This document shows, piece by piece, positions 59,501 through 64,000 of a stretch of 64,000 bases of DNA. The stretch's first letter is position 1. Each line of letters begins with the position of its first letter. The notes beneath the pieces were generated by a model. It did not search any database. It saw nothing but the letters and a program-made list of their open reading frames with translations, and was not told where the DNA came from. The stretch is from Euonymus europaeus (taxonomy: Eukaryota; Streptophyta; Magnoliopsida; Celastrales; Celastraceae). The stretch lies in contig OY756972.1 of the NCBI GenBank assembly GCA_963580455.1, positions 19,793,001 through 19,857,000 on the forward strand. The letters are read 5' to 3'. Both the position numbers and the translations under genes were made by a program.

Positions 59501-60618
59501 GATTGAAAATATAGAGAAAAAACACACTTGTTATACGACCCACAAAGTGTCTTTAATGATGCATATTAGCACTGCTTAAAAACCAATGCAAAAGTACACT
59601 GAATACTCCCCTAAATCCGGACAATATTCATGTAATGAGACCAAAATTTAGGGTTGAAACTCCAAATAATTACCAAAGCATGACCCCAGAAGCAGCAGAG
59701 AGCTTGAGAAACTCCCACAGACCAGTAAATGCTTGCACAGAAAAACCAGTCCAAGTCAAAGGACACCAACCACCCAGAGTGTACCACAACATCCCAAAAA
59801 CCAAAGTCCACCAAGAGATATCCAATGCAATCGCCGCACCCACAACCCCAAAATCCAACTTATACACAAACAACCAGCTAGTAAAAGCATTGATCACCAA
59901 ACCCACCAAAGAAACCCAAGCAATCACTTGTGTCTTCAACTGGCTCTGCAAGAACCTCTGTAGAGGAAACTGAAATGCAAAGCTGAAGTGAAGTGGTATC
60001 AACCATATAGCCACAACCCCTGACTCCTCCGCCACCGCGTCGGACTGTCCCAACAACTTCAGAATCGGAGTGGCGAAAACATAAAACGGCAGAAGCAAGA
60101 AGCAACACAAGAATAGGACAATCCATGATCTTTGCATGTATATTCCTAACATGTGGTGTCTTTTGGCTCCGAACGCTTGTCCGCACAGCGTCTCTAACGC
60201 GCTTGCCATTCCTAACTAGTAATTATCCAAAACAGTCGGAAATATGTCAAACAAGGAAGAAAAAAAAACTAGTTATTATAGATTCAAATAAAAAAGGCAT
60301 AAAGTTGAGATTTAATGATACCAGTAATCCAAAATTGAAGCCGACAATGACAGTGTTGGCGATAGAGATCGAAGCGAGCTGAACATCGCCAAGATGTCCG
60401 GCGAAGGCTTGAGTGATTATGTTCATAGAGAAGGAGGCTATCCGGCTGAAAATAGAAGGTCCTACGATGTGCCATAGCATCTTTGTTTCAATCCAGAGCT
60501 TTGATCCAAAATCCTTGTATTCTTGAACAGTACTATCAACATAAGTAACGTTCTCAATCGATGATGATTCTGGCAATAAGGGTTGGTCGAGATCGCCATC
60601 TCTGTTCAGACTCCCCAT
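56575..60618 (-). CDS. MATE efflux transporter, DETOXIFICATION (DTX) family, tandem copy B
   Basis: Eight exons with the same phases as copy A: 60322-60618, 59674-60215, 59320-59406, 59105-59161, 57592-57830, 57390-57508, 56740-56829 and 56575-56637. They give 497 residues. The start is [20 protein letters not shown]; the di-leucine-like LLPE motif could direct it to the vacuole (inference). Family motifs seen are [89 protein letters not shown] and [15 protein letters not shown]. The protein differs from copy A mainly at both termini and in helices 7-8. Intron 4 is 1.27 kb because of inserted repeat-like DNA. No frame lesion was seen. Confidence 0.94.
57930..58890. repeat. Insertion-like sequence with flanking direct repeats in MATE copy B intron 4
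   Basis: Two related ~110-bp stretches, about 57937-58047 and 58767-58880, begin catatcagcccg and share aatttgtttgc..-like, gaaaac..gtttact and aagtttgacct-like strings. They flank ~700 bp that include the string gatttatgtggttcggccaa and a CG-richer foldback. This looks like a degraded element with terminal direct repeats. The class is not determined. Confidence 0.55.
58351..58412. repeat. Near-perfect 62-bp foldback in MATE copy B intron 4
   Basis: The left arm gaaggctttgagaagggaga.. (from 58351) pairs with the right arm ending ..ctctcaaagccttc (to 58412) across an inner agccc/gggct stem and a loop of about three bases. Only two or three mismatches or bulges occur over about 29 pairs. Confidence 0.85.
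58998..59020. repeat. (AT)n microsatellite
   Basis: About eleven uninterrupted AT units within intron 4 of MATE copy B. Confidence 0.9.
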
Positions 60619-60764
60619 GACCTTGAGCAGAACAAACGAGCAAACCCAGTCCACTAATTTTTGCCCTGCGTCTGTTTATCTTGTCCGAGAGATAAAAGAA
60701 AGGGAGAATGTGCGAATATGGTAATTATAGATAGACAACAGAATATTTGGCTGGTATATAACCT

Positions 60765-60782
60765 CTATATATATATATATTT
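60765..60782. repeat. (AT)n tract upstream of MATE copy B
   Basis: An uninterrupted TA run about 150 bp upstream of the start codon at 60618. It could serve as the TATA region of the promoter. Confidence 0.6.
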
Positions 60783-60949
60783 CGTGTAAAATTTGTACAC
60801 ATACGCCGCCTTAAAGAAGGAAATATGCATTGAATTTAATGTTTATCTATATATGCAAAAAAGAAGAAGAAAAGAATGATATATACAATTCTTGTCTTTT
60901 TTCTCTCTATTACTGTACCAAACAATCAGGGTTTTGATCATTAGCTGAG

Positions 60950-61500
60950 TGATATGCCAAAAATAATCCTGCCCAATAAGAGGATGATACGTGTCGATAC
61001 ACAATATCCCGTATGGTAAGACTGTTGTGGCGTTGGTCGTTTAGGTGATCAACCTCCAGACGGCACACCACGGCTTAGTAAAGCCATTCTAGGTAAAGCC
61101 ACTCCGTGCCATGGCATGGTAATGCCAGGCGCGCTGCGCCATGATAATGCCACACCATGGCCTAGGAAGGAGTCCTAAAAGGACTAAGCCTCCGATAAAT
61201 ATGCTCAGCCAATAAATTGTGAAATTTTATCATAGGTAAAACTCGGACCATTTAATCCCTATAAAAGGGAGCCTCATTTCTCAGGTAAAAAAATTAACAA
61301 CTCATTGTTTAAGCGTACAGAAGAGCTCTGCATATTGAGGTGTTTTTATTAACTGAATCCATACTGACTTGAGTGCCGGAGCGCCTACGACTGAGGACAA
61401 TCTCAGACAGGTCTTTAATTCACGTTTGTTCACATCTCTTTCAGAATATTCACTTACAGTAGTACGAACCTGACCAACTGATCGTCATAATTCTGACACT
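60950..61500 (+). mobile_element. Probable LTR remnant (solo LTR) upstream of MATE copy B
   Basis: The segment contains ccctataaaagggagcctca (TATA region), an R/U5-like block with gacttgagtgccggagcgcc, and an end ..gatcgtcataattctgaca finishing in CA. These strings are typical of plant Ty3/gypsy-type LTRs. It also carries a CCATGG-rich, palindrome-rich stretch at 61060-61180. No internal domains follow and no matching target-site duplication could be set, so the borders are approximate. Confidence 0.55.
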
Positions 61501-62754
61501 TTTTTGATGTCATCACGGAGATTTATTTAATGGCACTACCTCACATGAATATTACTATAATTTGTAAGCCATTTTTTGTCCGTTGGAGAGAATATGCGAA
61601 GTTGATAAAAAAAACCTAGCCGTTTCTGATGATGACGAGTTTCAATGAAAATAATATAATCATCAAATACCTTCTTAGGGCCACTGGAATATTTTATTAC
61701 GCTATCATCTATTTTTTTAAAAAAAGATGTAATTAAGATTGCTCTTTATCCAGTAGATCGGCCATACCATAAGTTTTTAGAAATCATGTACGAATAAAGG
61801 TAGACTCCACTGTACTATAATAAAGAGTGAACAAATTGTATTGAAAGATGTGATGTAAATATATTGAGAGACGTGTTTTGTATATAATACAAGTAAAATG
61901 CGAAAGTGAAATTTGGAGTGGGATTTCAAAAGTGTGCATTGAAGTTGCTCTTAGTCGATGGTACACCCTATTTGGGAACCATCACATCTAGAAAATTATA
62001 GTTAGGAGATAAAAATTGAAATGGGGTTATTGGTTGGTGTTAGCCAACATTAACTACACTATTTCCAATTTTTCTTGAGAATTTACCTGATGTAATTAGT
62101 GAGATAATTATTCATATAGTCTTCACCAATACTGGTACAATCCCCAACAAAATAGTTTATTTGATAGCGCTTACTTTAGAGTTTTAAGTTAGCTTATATA
62201 TAAGTTAGTAATAGACGTTATTTCAAACACCTAACAATGGCTAGCTTATAGATTTTAAAAAATAATTTTCAAGTTCGAAGTTTATTTCAGAGCACATTTC
62301 ACTATTTATTTAATTTTTTATTAAGTAATATTATAAAATATTAAAATATTAATTTAAAGCAATTAACTTTTAAACTTTAATTCTAATAATAAATATAAAT
62401 ATTTATAATATAAGTAAACATAATTTACAAAAAAATAAAAATCATAAAATAAAAATGATTTATACATTTATCATATTTTAGTGTAGTTTTTATTTTACCT
62501 TTTAAATGAAATATAATAGAATTTACAAAACTTATAAGCTAGTGTCAGTGATAAGGTTCACGAAACACCTGATAGTTTATAAATTAATTTATTTTTTACA
62601 TTTTATAAACTAGCTTATTTTTACGACATATATCAAATGTAACTACGTAGTGTAAATTGAGTAATTATATTTAAAATAAATAAAATAAAATAATATTAAT
62701 TGTAAGTTGTTGATAAATATAGGTAGCAAGTGGCAGAAAGTGTCGTGGCATGAG
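61501..62754. other. Intergenic AT-rich region
   Basis: Very AT-rich, especially 62280-62720. No gene or RNA recognised. Confidence 0.55.
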
Positions 62755-63694
62755 GAGTTTTTTTTCAAATTATCATTTTTAAAAAAATTAATTAGAGAAA
62801 TAACAACAGATATATTTTTTTACACAAATAGCAATACACGTTATTGCCAATAGCGTGATTAGTTTTGTGCTTTTTGGAACACGCTATTGTCAATAGCGTC
62901 ATCCAAATTTACAATAATTATATTAATCTCGCTGTTATGAACAGCGTGATTCTTCACTTTCTACTTAACATTCACCACAATGCATGTTCACTTTGAGAAC
63001 ACAAGTCTAGATAAAAAAAGAAACAATAAAACAAGAAGAAAAAGACCAATACTCAAACTTTGCTGCAAAAAAAAAAAGAAATTAAAAAGAAAAAAGAGTA
63101 GCTTTATAAGACAAAAGATAACGTCAAGCGGGAGAGAAATAGGCAATCACACACACTGCTACAAAAAAAAAAAAAAAAAAAAAAAGAAGCAGCTAGATAA
63201 CAACAGAAAAATTATTGGAGTGGGCTTGCTTGTGAGTTTCTTGAAGTTATCTACAACACTACGAAAGAGATGTTTATGTTGTTGCTCTCTCTCTCTCTCT
63301 CTCTCACCCCTTCAATACCTTAGCAAAAGCAATCTAAAAGAAACCCACATGGGGTTCAGATGCTCTGCAGAAGTACGTAGGTACATAAAAACTCAAAAGC
63401 AGGAGAAGAGGAAAAGCAAGCAATGCCGAGACTGAACAAACAGTAAAATACAACAGTGATATATAGAGAGAGAGGTGGGAGAATCAATAAACGAAGAACA
63501 GTCAAGAATCACGCTGTTACAAATAGCGTGATTAGTGTAATATTTTGAAACATAGATCAAGCTCTTGCTAATAGTATGATCTCAAAAAACACAAAGCTAA
63601 TCAAGCTATTATGTATGGCTATTTGTGAAAAAAAATATCCGTTGTTATTTCTCTAATTATTATTTTTTAAAATGATAATTTGAAAAAAAAACTC
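62755..63694. mobile_element. Non-autonomous DNA transposon with long terminal inverted repeats (MULE-like)
   Basis: The left end gagttttttttcaaattatc is mirrored at the right end by gataatttgaaaaaaaaact. The inverted similarity continues for about 205 bp on each side (62755-62962 against 63489-63694) with modest divergence. Inside the TIRs the string aatagcgtgatt and its variants repeat in both orientations. The ~530-bp interior has A-runs, a (CT)n tract at about 63284-63305 and no transposase. Flanking 9-mers tggcatgag (left) and tgggtgagc (right) are only partly alike, so the target duplication is uncertain. Long TIRs of this size are most typical of Mutator-like elements. Confidence 0.8.
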
Positions 63695-63808
63695 TGGGTG
63701 AGCTGGTGATAGTTGAGTGTCGTTTTGTTGTAAAGTCTGATTTCGACATATTATTTCTTGTTTCTACAATTCACTGCCTCTGTCGGCAATTCCCTGATCT
63801 CAACACGT

Positions 63809-63977
63809 CACTTCAGACAAAATCATATTATTGCAACAAGACTAGAATGATGGACCCCACCTTTGCACTTCAGACAAAATCATATTATTGCAACAAGAGT
63901 AGAGACCCCACCTTTGCACTTCAGACAAAATCATATTATTGCAACAAGAGTAGAATGATGAGACCTCACCTTTGCAC
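63809..63977. repeat. Three-copy minisatellite, units of 50-59 bp
   Basis: Units starting near 63809, 63866 and 63916 each contain cacttcagacaaaatcatat, tattgcaacaaga and ccccacctttg (cctcacctttg in the last). The middle unit lacks the aatgatg insert. Copies are almost identical. Confidence 0.93.
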
Positions 63978-64000
63978 TAAGCAAATGAATGAATATTCTC

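Noticed and set aside
62980..63435. 151-codon open frame inside the long-TIR transposon
   Set aside because: It is a low-complexity Lys/Ser/Leu frame produced by A-runs and a CT repeat, with no transposase motifs.

Overview
This is a window of plant nuclear DNA, most likely from a eudicot. The genes have many short GT-AG introns, the intergenic DNA is AT-rich, and the gene families are plant ones: isoamylase, pectin acetylesterase, phytocyanin, ATL RING-H2, ANTH clathrin adaptor and DETOXIFICATION/MATE. There is also a recent Ty1/copia retrotransposon. Nothing seen identifies the species. All gene models below were built by hand from splice signals and reading-frame continuity.

Left part (1-25 kb), ordinary gene space. 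The 3' half of an ISA3-type isoamylase (+, cut by the window edge) faces a complete 12-exon pectin acetylesterase (-). Next come a two-exon uclacyanin-like blue copper protein (-), a chloroplast-type protein with two RRM domains (-), a plant coiled-coil protein of unknown function (-), an RNase H-like retroelement relic (-), an intronless ATL-type RING-H2 E3 ligase (+) and the last exons of an unidentified gene (-).

Middle part (about 25.15-49.45 kb), the unusual region. It holds two head-to-tail copies of a chimeric pseudogene locus. On the minus strand each copy carries, in order: a tandem promoter-like array, kinesin-14 5' exons and motor start, a boron-transporter (BOR) fragment, a four-fold amplified pair of kinesin motor exons (INKSLSA.. 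/ NSKLTH..), and a PIP5K fragment. Some lesions are shared by both copies, so they predate the duplication. Others are private to one copy. The array in copy 2 carries six exact matches to the mitosis-specific activator (MSA) consensus, which suits a former mitotic kinesin promoter. Copy 1 is further split by a complete copia element at 32008-37194. It has 187-bp LTRs that appear identical, 5-bp target-site duplications, a tRNA-iMet-type primer site, non-canonical TG..TA LTR ends and one frameshift in pol. The matching position in copy 2 is an empty site, which orders the events.

Right part (49.5-64 kb). An intronless ANTH-domain clathrin assembly protein (+) is followed by two tandem eight-exon MATE/DTX transporter genes (-) with the same intron phases. 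The second has an enlarged intron containing repeated insertion-like sequence and a near-perfect 62-bp foldback. The window ends with a probable LTR remnant, a 940-bp non-autonomous DNA transposon with TIRs of about 205 bp, and a three-copy minisatellite.
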